This document shows positions 16,689 through 24,365 of a DNA stretch of 25,384 nucleotides, one piece after another. The position numbers and the translations under genes are program-made. The notes under the pieces were generated by a model. That model was not told the DNA's origin and ran no database searches. It saw only the letters and a program-made list of their open reading frames with translations. Source of the DNA: CAZBZG01 sp964496245 (GTDB lineage Bacteria; Planctomycetota; SZUA-567); assembly GCA_964496245.1 (NCBI GenBank), contig CAZBZG010000024.1:1-25384 (forward strand), written 5' to 3'. Each line of letters starts with the position of its first letter. Position 1 is the first letter of the stretch.

Positions 16689-19070
16689 CTACTCCCGAAA
16701 CCGAATCGGGCAGAAGTCGGCGCGGCTGGCGTTGCGGGCGCCGCTCTCGAAGTTGAGCCGCTGGTTCTCGCTGCGGCCGGGCTTCTCCTTGGTGCGGGCG
16801 CGGTGGCGCGTGATCTGGCCGGTCCACTCGGTCGTGCCCAGGCGGTCGACCTTGGGAAGGGCTGCGAGCGGGATGAAGACCTCCAGGCTCCAGAAGTCCT
16901 CGCCCACGTGCTTGGCCACCTGGACGCCCTCGGCGTCCCAGGTGTGGTCGCTGCCGCACGCGTCGTACAGCTTGAGCCCCGCGCTCACGATCCACTGGTA
17001 GAAGTCCGGCACGTCGTCGTTCGGCGGATCGAGGAAGATCTCCACGCAGTCGTTGTGCCAGAGCCCGCCCGTGTCGGGCGCGCCTTTGCCCGTGACGAGC
17101 TTGTCGGGCGCGGGCTCGGCCATGTGGAAGCCGAAGGTGATGCCCTCCAGCGTGAACACGCCCTGCACGCGCGTGGGGTACTCGCACGCCACCTCTTCGT
17201 CCTTGCGGCGGGTCACGAGCTTTGCGGGTTCGGCCCTCTCCCAGAGCTTCTCGTCGAGCTTGCCGTCCACGGTCGGGTTCTCGGCGACCTTCTGCACCAC
17301 GAGCGCCTGCTTGCCCTTGCCCTCGATCACCATGGCGTACTCCTCGAACAGGAGCGCGTAGGGCTTGGCGAAGTAGTCGAGCCGTTTCGTTGCCTGCTCG
17401 TCGCCTGCGACCTGTTCGCGGGCTTCCTCCAGGAGCGCCTGGATACGCTGGAGGGTCTCCTTGGGGTAGCTCGTCTCGTACATCCCCTTGGGCGAGAACG
17501 ACGTGCCCGGCCAGTCGGTCTCCTCCCACCCGGTAATCATGATGCGCAGGACTTCGCGCACGTTGGCCGCGGCCTCTGCATACATGCGTTGGCAGTATTC
17601 GTCCAGAGCCCCGTCCACGTCGAACGCCGGGTTCCAGAGCGACTTCAGCCAGCAGTAGTGCGTGGGATGGAACCGGGGCCAGTGGTTGGCGTTGCCGTTG
17701 ATGAACGAGCCCACGGTCTTGTCGCGGTTGCGTTTGTAGTAGTCGTTCACCGCGTGCGGGTACTGGTAGGGCGCGCGCGTGCGGTCGGCCGGCCAGCAGC
17801 TGTAGTGCCAGTCCTGGATGGGGTGGCCGGTGAGCTCTACCCAGCCGTCGATGTAGCCCTGCCAGCGTTCGCAGAGATCCGGCTCCTTGTACATGGCGAT
17901 GCCCGGCATGTGGCAGATCTGGACGTAGACGTTGTCCGGGAAGTCCATCTCCGCAGGCGGCAGGGTGTAGTTCTGGTACGGCAGGAAGAGGATGGTCTTG
18001 TCCGGGAAGGCCTGCTGCACGCGTTCGGCCAGGCGCTTGACGAACCGGCTCATGATGCCCGAGGCCGTACCGTACTGGCCGGCCTCGGCGTTCCAGAGCT
18101 TGCGGCACTCCGGACAGTAGCAGGAGATGCCGATGTCCGAGGGGGAGACCGTGATGGTATCTCCGCTAATGCCGATGCGGGCCTTCTCGCCCTCTTCGTA
18201 ATGCCGGCGGATCTCCTGCATGAATGCGTCGACCGTGGCCGGGCTGCTGTAGCAGGGGTGGGAGAACTCGCGTCCCCCGTCCTTGGTCATCTGCCACATC
18301 TCTTCGTTCTTGCGGAAGGCCTCGACCTTGCTCAGCCGGCTGTCGCCGTGGACCACGAGGCGCTGGGGCCAGGAATTGCCGGCGCGGAGCTTGCGATGGA
18401 ACGCGGTCAGGTGCTGCCGTCCCTCGTAGTAGGGCGAGCTCCCGAACGGCGGCCAGATGGTGCGCATGCGAAAGACGGGCGCGTCCGAGAGCCAGGTGGG
18501 CGGTACGGACAGGTCCGCGGTCTGCGGCACCGACCGGCCGCCGCGGTTCGTGGGCCAGTACCAGCGCACGCCCACGAAGCGTTCGAGAAACTCGTAGATC
18601 CCCCACGTCGTGCCCTGGATGCCGCGGCCCACGATGAAGACGCGGTCGGGTGCGGTCTTGATGTGGAAGCCTTCGGGCGGCAGTTCGGCGCTGTCGAGGC
18701 CCTGGGCCCGGGCGGCTTCGCAGTCGCCGATCAGGATGGCGGGCCCGCGTTCCGGCACCTCGCCCGTCTCGAGCGCGGCGCCCGTGGCCGCCTGGACGCA
18801 CGCCTGGAGCTCCTGCACCGCCTTGCGGAGCATCTGCCGGTTGCGATGCTTGTCCTTGTCCGTGGGCATCACCCAGATCACGGCCTTGGCAGCGCCCTGC
18901 TGGACGAGAGGCACGGGCGCGTGGCTCGGCGCCTTGTGAAGCGTGACCGGGTTGAGCGCTGGTTCGGCGCTCCGGGCCGGATGGGCTGCCACCAGGCTTC
19001 CGAAGCAGGCGAGCAAGGCGAGCGCTTGTCCAGTGCGAACGCATGTGTTCGGTCGTGAGAGGTCCGTCAT
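16689..19070 (-). CDS. Secreted DUF4838 protein with C-terminal CBM9-type domain
   Basis: A 793-aa exported protein. The signal peptide is residues 1 to about 33 (GQALALLACFGSLVAAHPARSA). A GH67N-like lead (LRKAVQELQACVQAATGAALETGE; GTTWGIYEFLERFVGVRWYWP) precedes the DUF4838 region. That region contains SCYCPECRKLW near residue 313, the same CxCxxC position as in the neighbouring DUF4838 gene, and QDWHYSCWPADR. From about residue 598 a CBM9-type domain follows (PTVDGKLDEKLWERAEPAKLV; LWHNDCVEIFLDPPNDDVPDFYQWIVSA; WSLEVFIPLAALPKV). DUF4838 proteins are predicted glycosidase-like, but their chemistry is not established. The start at 19068-19070 has AAAGGA about ten bases upstream, which is long. 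The ATGs at 19097 and 19106 lack any such site. It is third from last among the large secreted products by position, 80 bp upstream of the DUF4838-FGE gene. Confidence 0.88.
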   Translation of the reverse strand: MTDLSRPNTCVRTGQALALLACFGSLVAAHPARSAEPALNPVTLHKAPSHAPVPLVQQGAAKAVIWVMPTDKDKHRNRQMLRKAVQELQACVQAATGAALETGEVPERGPAILIGDCEAARAQGLDSAELPPEGFHIKTAPDRVFIVGRGIQGTTWGIYEFLERFVGVRWYWPTNRGGRSVPQTADLSVPPTWLSDAPVFRMRTIWPPFGSSPYYEGRQHLTAFHRKLRAGNSWPQRLVVHGDSRLSKVEAFRKNEEMWQMTKDGGREFSHPCYSSPATVDAFMQEIRRHYEEGEKARIGISGDTITVSPSDIGISCYCPECRKLWNAEAGQYGTASGIMSRFVKRLAERVQQAFPDKTILFLPYQNYTLPPAEMDFPDNVYVQICHMPGIAMYKEPDLCERWQGYIDGWVELTGHPIQDWHYSCWPADRTRAPYQYPHAVNDYYKRNRDKTVGSFINGNANHWPRFHPTHYCWLKSLWNPAFDVDGALDEYCQRMYAEAAANVREVLRIMITGWEETDWPGTSFSPKGMYETSYPKETLQRIQALLEEAREQVAGDEQATKRLDYFAKPYALLFEEYAMVIEGKGKQALVVQKVAENPTVDGKLDEKLWERAEPAKLVTRRKDEEVACEYPTRVQGVFTLEGITFGFHMAEPAPDKLVTGKGAPDTGGLWHNDCVEIFLDPPNDDVPDFYQWIVSAGLKLYDACGSDHTWDAEGVQVAKHVGEDFWSLEVFIPLAALPKVDRLGTTEWTGQITRHRARTKEKPGRSENQRLNFESGARNASRADFCPIRFRE

Positions 19071-19145
19071 GATTGCTGGATCCTTTCCTGCATGCATGAG
19101 CGTCAAAGTTTGGTGGCGCCCGCCCGCCCCGCGCGGGGTCGCCGG

Positions 19146-22100
19146 CTACTCGACCACCACGACCACCGGGTCGGGGCTGACGAAGTGGAGTTCCTTGCCG
19201 CCGTCCACGTCGTTGGTGCTGAACGCGCGTTTGCCTTCGCGCATTTGTTTCCACACAAAGACCTGGTTCTCGACCTGTTCGAAGCCGTCGGGGTCGGCCA
19301 GCCGGATGGCTTCGGGGCCGATGTGGCTGACGCGGGTGACGCCCTTGGCGTGGACCTTGAGACGCTTCGGGCTGAGGCGTTCCATGGCGAGGAGCTCTTT
19401 GCGCGCGAGGACCGCCCAGTCGCCCTTGCCGCCTGCGTAAGGGCCCACGTAGTCCTTGAGCACCATGGCGCACTGGCCGTGGCGGACCTCGGGGTTGATC
19501 ACGCCCGTGATCACGTCCACGCCCTTGTGCTTGCGCGGCCGGGCTTGGTGGAGCGTGGGAAGCTGGCTCGTGGTCACGTCGACCACGAACTGATCCGTCT
19601 CGTAGAGCGTGTGCCCCCACCAGCGGTTGCGCTGGACGTCCGCGCCCCGCTCTTCGTCCATCGCCAGGATCGCCTGTTCCAGGGCGCCCGTGTAGATGGG
19701 CCCCGCCCCGGCTGCGCCGTCGAAGAGGACCACGCTCTTCACCTCGTCCGGCGCCTTCCAGCGTGCGAGTACGGCGTGCTTGTCGCCCGTGGCGATGAGC
19801 GGCGCGACCGCGCCGGAGAAGGTGCACGCGAGGCGGGTCTCGCCGTCCTCGACCGTCTCGCCGCCTGCGGTGCGGAAGGCTGTGAGGTGGGGCCAGGTGC
19901 GGCGCGTGCGCGTGCGCTTGCGCCGGTCCTTGTACGTTTCGGTGATCTGTTCGCGCGGGTGGAACTGAACGCTCTTTTCCCAGAGAAAGGGCGCTTTGAC
20001 GGGATCGAGGTGGAACATGGGAAACAGGTGCTTCTTGCTGTGGCAGGGGCCCCAGACGACCAGGAGCCCGTTCTCCTTCTCGTGAAGCCATTGGTTGACC
20101 TTGGCGACCAGTGCGGCGGTGACGCCGTGGCCGGAGGCGCGCAGCAGGATGGTGTCGTAGTGCATGAGATCGGCAGACCCGATGGCGTCGTAGTTGGGCA
20201 CCAGGTCGTAGCCCTGGACCACGGCGATGGCGGGCATGAACATGTGCTTGCCGTCGCCCCACCAGTAGGTGTCCCGGCCCACGATGATGAGCGAGTCGCG
20301 CAGACGGGTATCGGGCTTGGGCAGGTTGCTGAGCGCGCGCGTGGCATCGGTGTTGAAGATGTTCATGTACGAGATGCCGACCATGAGCTCGGTGTAGAGC
20401 TCCTCGCGCTTGGCCTTGAGCGCGACCTCGAGCGGATCCGGCTTGTCTTCGAGCTCGTCCAGGCCGAGATCGTCGCCGAGCCCGGTGTCCTCCTCTTCCA
20501 TGAGGTTGGCGTTGTCCTCTTTCGGATTCTCCTTCATGAGCTTGAGCGCGATCTTGCCCTCCATGGCCTTCCAGAAGCCCTTGTCCGAGAGCAGGAAGTT
20601 GACGGCCCGGTCGGCCTCCTTCGACCACGGCTTGAGCGCAAAGGCCCGCGACCGGCCGCCGCGGGCTTCCTTGTCCGAGGTTACGCCCAGGCCGATGGGA
20701 TCGAAGAAGCCGGCCTCCGTGCCCGTGGCGTACAGGGCCAGGCTCGATCGCGTGCCCATGTAGTTGCGGAAGCGCCAGGGCCCGTCGATATAGGCGCTGT
20801 CGATGTAGAGCGTGTTGCCCTTCAGGATGTTCGGCTTGTACCAGCTCATCCACGTGATCATGCAGGCGGGCTTGCCGGGATTGATGACGCGGTTGACCGC
20901 GCCGATGGTGCCGTCGCGGAAGAAGTTCCCGTAATGGTACTTCCAGCTGTAGTCCCCGTCCGCGTCGATCATGTCGAACGCGTCGTGGGTGTGCTGGCGC
21001 ATGTAGGTGAGGCTCTGAGGAAAGATCCGCAGGTCCGGGTACTTGCGCTGCGCGGTCAGGCGGTACATGTGCACCACCCAGTTGGACGCCTCGCCGCCGA
21101 ACTTGGCGTTGTAGTACTGGAACGCCTCGCGCAGCTCGGGCGGCAGGGCCTCGCCCAGTGCGTCGCCCGCGTGCGTGCGCGTGAGGTGGAGCAGGTCGGG
21201 CCGGGCCGCCTCGAGCAGCATGGCGCGCACGCGCGAGGGATGGAAGCCCCCGCCGAGGGTGCAGGGTTCGTCGAAGAGCGCGATGTAGTAGAGATAGGGG
21301 AGCTTCTTCTTCCAGTTCTCGAGCGGATCGAGGATGCTCTGGATGAGGTAGGTGTTGCGCGCGCCCGCGTTGCTGTTGTAGGCGTTGAGCACCGTGCCGC
21401 CGGGCATGTTCGGTTCCTTGTTCTTCACGCCCAGGCGGTAGCCCTGGTCCACGAGTTCGCGGGCCTGTTTGAGGTCCTTGGGGAAGTTGCCGAGCCAGAC
21501 CTGGAAGCCGTTGGGGGTGTCGCCGCCCTCGGTGTGCTCGCGTTCGCCCAGCCCCAGGCGGACGCGTCTGGGTGCGGGCCGGCCTTCGGCCTTGCAGAGC
21601 GCGTCCTCGAGCGCCAGAGACAGCCATTCGTCCTCGGCCTTGGCTTGGGCTCGGCGGATGGCCTCCGCGTCTTCGGCCTGGGCCTGGCGGCTCAGCACGT
21701 CGGCTGCCTCGAGACGCACGACCCAGAAGGGTGCGGACAATCCCTTGCGGCACAGCTCCCGCACGCCCGGCACGTGCATGGCCTCCATCTGGTGGAGGGC
21801 GCGGGCGCGGATGTACTCGTTCGGGTGCTGTTCGGCGCACCAGGAGAGCACGTCGCGGGCGAGGGCCGGGTCGCCCAGCCGCTCGACCAGGCGCAGGGCG
21901 GCCATGTTGACCAGGAGGGACGGGTCGAAGCGCATGGCCCGCGCCAGGGCCTTGCGGTCCGGGCCGAGCAGCTCGTAGGCGGCCATGCAGATGTGGCCGT
22001 AGGCGGCGGGCCGGGCGCGCTTGAGCAGGGCGAAGAGCGCGTCCCGGTATTGCTCGCGCTCGCCGCTCGCTGCGAGCACGTCGGCCAGGGCGGTCTGCAG

Positions 22101-23726
22101 TATAGAACCGGTCTCGGACGCGAGGTTCTTGACGATGCCGTCGATGCGGTCGGGCGCGAGCTGTGCGAGCGTGCGCGCAGCTGCCGCGCGCACGGCCGGG
22201 GTCTCGGCCGCGAGGCGCAAGGCCACGCGATCGACGAGCGCAGAAGCCTTGTTCGCCCGCACCCAGGCGAGGGCGGCGAGCGCCTCTTCGTCCGTGCCGT
22301 CGGCCAGGGCTTTGGCGACGGCTGTCTGTACGGCGTCGTCCCGCGTTGCCACCCCGTTCGTTTCCCGGAGCAGGCGGAGGCACGCCGTGCGCGTCTGGGC
22401 GTGTTCGCTCTGGAGGAGCGTGCTGACCAAAGCGGCGGATGCTTCGGGCGCGAACGTGCCGCCCGGCAGCGAGCGCACGAGCGCGAGCTCGAGGGCGCGT
22501 TCGCCGCGCGCGGCCTTCTGCGCCTGCGCGAGCGCCAGCCGCTTCTGCTTGGCGAGGGCTTGCAGTGCAGCCGCGCGCACCACGGGGGCTTTGTCCTCCG
22601 CGAGCGCTGTGCCGAGGTGCTCAGCTGTGGCATCCGTGGGAAAGCCGGCCAGGGCTTGAGCGGCTGCGGCGCGCACCTCGGCGCTCTCGTCCTCCGTGAG
22701 CAGCACGGCCAGGCAGCGGCCGACCGCCTCCTTGCGGATGCCGCCGAGGGTGAGCGCGAGCTCGCTGCGGAAGCGCGGACCGGACGGGAGCTCCTGTTCG
22801 TCCATTGTTTCCTCACCGGCTGCGCCCATGCGATTGTCGTTTGACGTGTCGGTCATGTCCATGCCGAGCTGCATCTCGAGCTGGGGCAGATCGAAGAGCT
22901 TGAGGGCTTCGCGCAGCAGTGCGGTTTCTTCGAGCTGCTTGCGGATGAAGCCGTAGGCCTGCGCGTGGTAGGGCGAGTCGAGGACCCGGTAGGCGCTCGG
23001 CAGATACCGCGGGCTGGCCGGGCTCTGCTTCTGGTTCTTGCCGCGCTTCTGCACCATCTTGAGGGCCCAGGCCGCACCCCGCACGAATGTCGGATCCTGC
23101 ATGAGGATCTTCTTGCTCGACGCATGCGGGCCCTGCCACGGTGCGTGGTGGAGCCAGTGCGGCCGGTAGCCGATCCACTTGGCCCATTCGAACCAGAGCT
23201 GCGGGTCGCGCGTTTCGGGGTCGGCGAGTTCTTTCTCGGCTTCCGCGTCCAGGGGCACCCCGGCGAGTTCGAAGACGAGCCGCACCAGCGCGGCTGCGCC
23301 GGCCTTGGGGTTGCGGAAGGGCGCGTCGACCGCTGCGGATGTCGTGGTCTCGGCCGTGCCCCCGTGCCAGACCAGCTTCCGCTTGCTGAGCTTGGCCTCG
23401 AGGTAGATGTCCGCCTGGAGGAAGGGCTGCCACTTCTCGTGGAGATCTTCGCCTTCCGGGAAGTAGAGCCCGCTCTGCATGGCGCTGTAGATGCCGTTGA
23501 CGTTGTACGCGCCGGTGAGCGCGATGCGGTCGGTGGCGTCCACGTACTGGCGGAGCACCTGGTCGCAGGCGAGCATGAAGGCCGCTTCCTCGCCGAGGCA
23601 GTTCCAGGCGAGCCGGTTGCTCGGCCGATGGACCATGACCGCCACGCGCGCGGTTTCAGCCGCGAGGCCCGGCAGCGCAAGGAGGCCCGTGAGCAGGCAC
23701 GCGAGAAGGCAGGACGTCTTCTTCAT
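19146..23726 (-). CDS. Giant secreted protein: HEAT repeats, glycosidase-like barrel, amidotransferase-like domain
   Basis: A 1526-aa exported protein and the first gene of the predicted operon. The signal peptide is MKKTSCLLACLLTGLLALPGLAAE. Residues about 25-200 form an unassigned alpha/beta domain (ARVAVMVHRPSN). About 320-705 is a run of HEAT-like helices (AEVRAAAAQALAGFP; APVVRAAALQALAKQ; PAVRAAAARTLAQLA). About 735-1060 resembles a (beta/alpha)8 glycosidase: FQVWLGNFPKDLKQARELVDQGY, YYIALFDEP near 820, and FRDGTIGAVNRVINPGKPACMITWMSWY. An acidic linker near 1075-1108 leads to a possible class I amidotransferase-like fold (about 1114-1250: SLIIVGRDTYWWGDG; YDTILLRASGHGVTAALVAKVNQWL) and a beta-rich end. 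The DEP triad may hold a catalytic Glu, but this is inference. The ATG at 23724-23726 has GGAG seven bases upstream. An ATG at 23820-23822 was rejected because it buries the signal peptide. Confidence 0.8.
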   Translation of the reverse strand: MKKTSCLLACLLTGLLALPGLAAETARVAVMVHRPSNRLAWNCLGEEAAFMLACDQVLRQYVDATDRIALTGAYNVNGIYSAMQSGLYFPEGEDLHEKWQPFLQADIYLEAKLSKRKLVWHGGTAETTTSAAVDAPFRNPKAGAAALVRLVFELAGVPLDAEAEKELADPETRDPQLWFEWAKWIGYRPHWLHHAPWQGPHASSKKILMQDPTFVRGAAWALKMVQKRGKNQKQSPASPRYLPSAYRVLDSPYHAQAYGFIRKQLEETALLREALKLFDLPQLEMQLGMDMTDTSNDNRMGAAGEETMDEQELPSGPRFRSELALTLGGIRKEAVGRCLAVLLTEDESAEVRAAAAQALAGFPTDATAEHLGTALAEDKAPVVRAAALQALAKQKRLALAQAQKAARGERALELALVRSLPGGTFAPEASAALVSTLLQSEHAQTRTACLRLLRETNGVATRDDAVQTAVAKALADGTDEEALAALAWVRANKASALVDRVALRLAAETPAVRAAAARTLAQLAPDRIDGIVKNLASETGSILQTALADVLAASGEREQYRDALFALLKRARPAAYGHICMAAYELLGPDRKALARAMRFDPSLLVNMAALRLVERLGDPALARDVLSWCAEQHPNEYIRARALHQMEAMHVPGVRELCRKGLSAPFWVVRLEAADVLSRQAQAEDAEAIRRAQAKAEDEWLSLALEDALCKAEGRPAPRRVRLGLGEREHTEGGDTPNGFQVWLGNFPKDLKQARELVDQGYRLGVKNKEPNMPGGTVLNAYNSNAGARNTYLIQSILDPLENWKKKLPYLYYIALFDEPCTLGGGFHPSRVRAMLLEAARPDLLHLTRTHAGDALGEALPPELREAFQYYNAKFGGEASNWVVHMYRLTAQRKYPDLRIFPQSLTYMRQHTHDAFDMIDADGDYSWKYHYGNFFRDGTIGAVNRVINPGKPACMITWMSWYKPNILKGNTLYIDSAYIDGPWRFRNYMGTRSSLALYATGTEAGFFDPIGLGVTSDKEARGGRSRAFALKPWSKEADRAVNFLLSDKGFWKAMEGKIALKLMKENPKEDNANLMEEEDTGLGDDLGLDELEDKPDPLEVALKAKREELYTELMVGISYMNIFNTDATRALSNLPKPDTRLRDSLIIVGRDTYWWGDGKHMFMPAIAVVQGYDLVPNYDAIGSADLMHYDTILLRASGHGVTAALVAKVNQWLHEKENGLLVVWGPCHSKKHLFPMFHLDPVKAPFLWEKSVQFHPREQITETYKDRRKRTRTRRTWPHLTAFRTAGGETVEDGETRLACTFSGAVAPLIATGDKHAVLARWKAPDEVKSVVLFDGAAGAGPIYTGALEQAILAMDEERGADVQRNRWWGHTLYETDQFVVDVTTSQLPTLHQARPRKHKGVDVITGVINPEVRHGQCAMVLKDYVGPYAGGKGDWAVLARKELLAMERLSPKRLKVHAKGVTRVSHIGPEAIRLADPDGFEQVENQVFVWKQMREGKRAFSTNDVDGGKELHFVSPDPVVVVVE

Positions 23727-23849
23727 GAGGCGGCTCCAGAGAGGGACCGTGCGGTCGGGTGTCTGTATTGTTCTGTTGCGGGCAGGGAGATCGACTTCGC
23801 GCATTCGATCGGGTCTTTTCATGGGCAGGCTCGCTCCCGATATCTGGCC

Positions 23850-23898
23850 TGTATTGAGCTTATACATAACCTATACACCTTAACGCGGTTCTTGTCAA
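23850..23898 (-). promoter_or_regulatory. Promoter and putative operator of the long operon
   Basis: On the minus strand, TTGACA (23893-23898) and TATAGG (23870-23875) are 17 bp apart. Just downstream, over the expected start site, is a perfect inverted repeat at 23850-23866: TGTAT, a 7-bp spacer, ATACA. Plus-strand TGTATTGAGCTTATACA fits the consensus shared with the two regulator promoters. TA-rich hexamers begin at 23850, 23861 and 23872, 11 bp apart. The 5' untranslated leader would be about 137 bases. The layout predicts repression by a GntR/LacI hybrid, relieved by a sugar. Confidence 0.72.
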
Positions 23899-23905
23899 CC
23901 GGTAT

Positions 23906-23923
23906 TTGGGGAAAAAACCCCAA
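23906..23923. repeat. Short perfect inverted repeat upstream of the operon promoter
   Basis: TTGGGG, six A residues, CCCCAA: a 6-bp stem with an A-only loop, 8 bp upstream of the -35 element of the minus-strand promoter. It could be a small hairpin or a regulator site; nothing distinguishes these. Confidence 0.5.
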
Positions 23924-23982
23924 GGCATTTCTCAGATGCGGGTTAGCGCATTTCCAGCCCCACCACAAACGGCCCGCCCATC

Positions 23983-24077
23983 CTGTAGCGGCGTATTGCG
24001 TACGCCCCTGCCATTCGCTGACCGATCCGCAGTGCGCGTGGGTGGCGCAGGGGGGCGTATGCAATACGCCCTTACAG
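23983..24077. repeat. REPIN-like pair of inverted palindromic elements
   Basis: Two related elements face each other at 23983-24013 and 24043-24077, separated by 29 bp. Each arm has its own palindrome: GGCGTA-TTGCG-TACGCC at 23990-24006, and GGGCGTAT-GCA-ATACGCCC at 24053-24071. The arms also pair with each other over most of their length (CTGTA, GGCGTATTGC, TACGCCCC segments match the reverse complement of the other arm). This nested symmetry is the layout of REP doublets (REPINs). It lies in the divergent intergenic region, away from both promoters. Confidence 0.8.
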
Positions 24078-24120
24078 TGCAGGAGGCGCCTCGTCTCACG
24101 CGACCCGCGGCCCTGCGTCT

Positions 24121-24137
24121 GGCCGGCGGTGCCGGCC
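24121..24137. repeat. Perfect GC-rich hairpin in the divergent intergenic region
   Basis: GGCCGGC, GGT, GCCGGCC: a perfect 7-bp stem with a 3-nt loop, with no T-run. No gene ends nearby, so a terminator role is not supported. It may be another extragenic palindrome. Bases 24138-24264 show nothing else that I can name. Confidence 0.5.
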
Positions 24138-24264
24138 GTTGACGCGGGACGGATTTTCAAAATACTTGGCAGGGACGCGAGAGATTCGCTTCCTGTGTGC
24201 AAAGGAGAGGCGAACCCCACATCGCCTGCGCCGCGTTGCTTCCGCAAGACGTCCCGGAACGGCT

Positions 24265-24293
24265 TTGACTTGGCGCGAGGCATGTGCTATAGG
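24265..24293 (+). promoter_or_regulatory. Sigma70-like promoter of the secreted protein gene at 24366
   Basis: TTGACT (24265-24270) and TATAGG (24288-24293) are separated by exactly 17 bp, giving a predicted start near 24300 and a leader of about 65 bases. The 17-bp TA-rich operator found at the three minus-strand promoters is absent here, so this gene is probably under different control. Confidence 0.6.
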
Positions 24294-24365
24294 GCGGGTG
24301 GCCCGCAGGTCGGTTTCCCGATCTCACGCTCGGGCCAAACGTCTCGGTGTGTCGGAGGATCTGGG

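Noticed and set aside
12862..17001. Long plus-strand open frame opposite the DUF4838-FGE gene
   Set aside because: Same reason: no recognisable domains, and antisense to a well-supported gene.
16609..18108. Upstream extension of the DUF4838-FGE frame into the next gene
   Set aside because: The extension lacks domain character and overlaps the DUF4838-CBM9 gene. A ribosome-binding site and signal peptide mark the start at 16608.
19127..19138. Palindrome CCCCGCGCGGGG between two operon genes
   Set aside because: Short, pure G+C and expected by chance at this composition; no T-run, and the downstream gene has no separate promoter.
16590..22844. Long plus-strand open frames opposite the DUF4838-CBM9 and HEAT-repeat genes
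   Set aside because: The composition is that of reversed high-GC codons. The minus strand carries signal peptides, HEAT repeats and CBM9 motifs.
23697..23726. Lipoprotein signal (LLAC) in the HEAT-repeat protein
   Set aside because: The cysteine is at residue 10, before the hydrophobic core; an ordinary signal peptide ending near GLAAE fits better.
23764..23770. Extra operator half-site TGTATTG in the operon leader
   Set aside because: A single 7-bp match without a partner half-site at 11 bp; too short to support.
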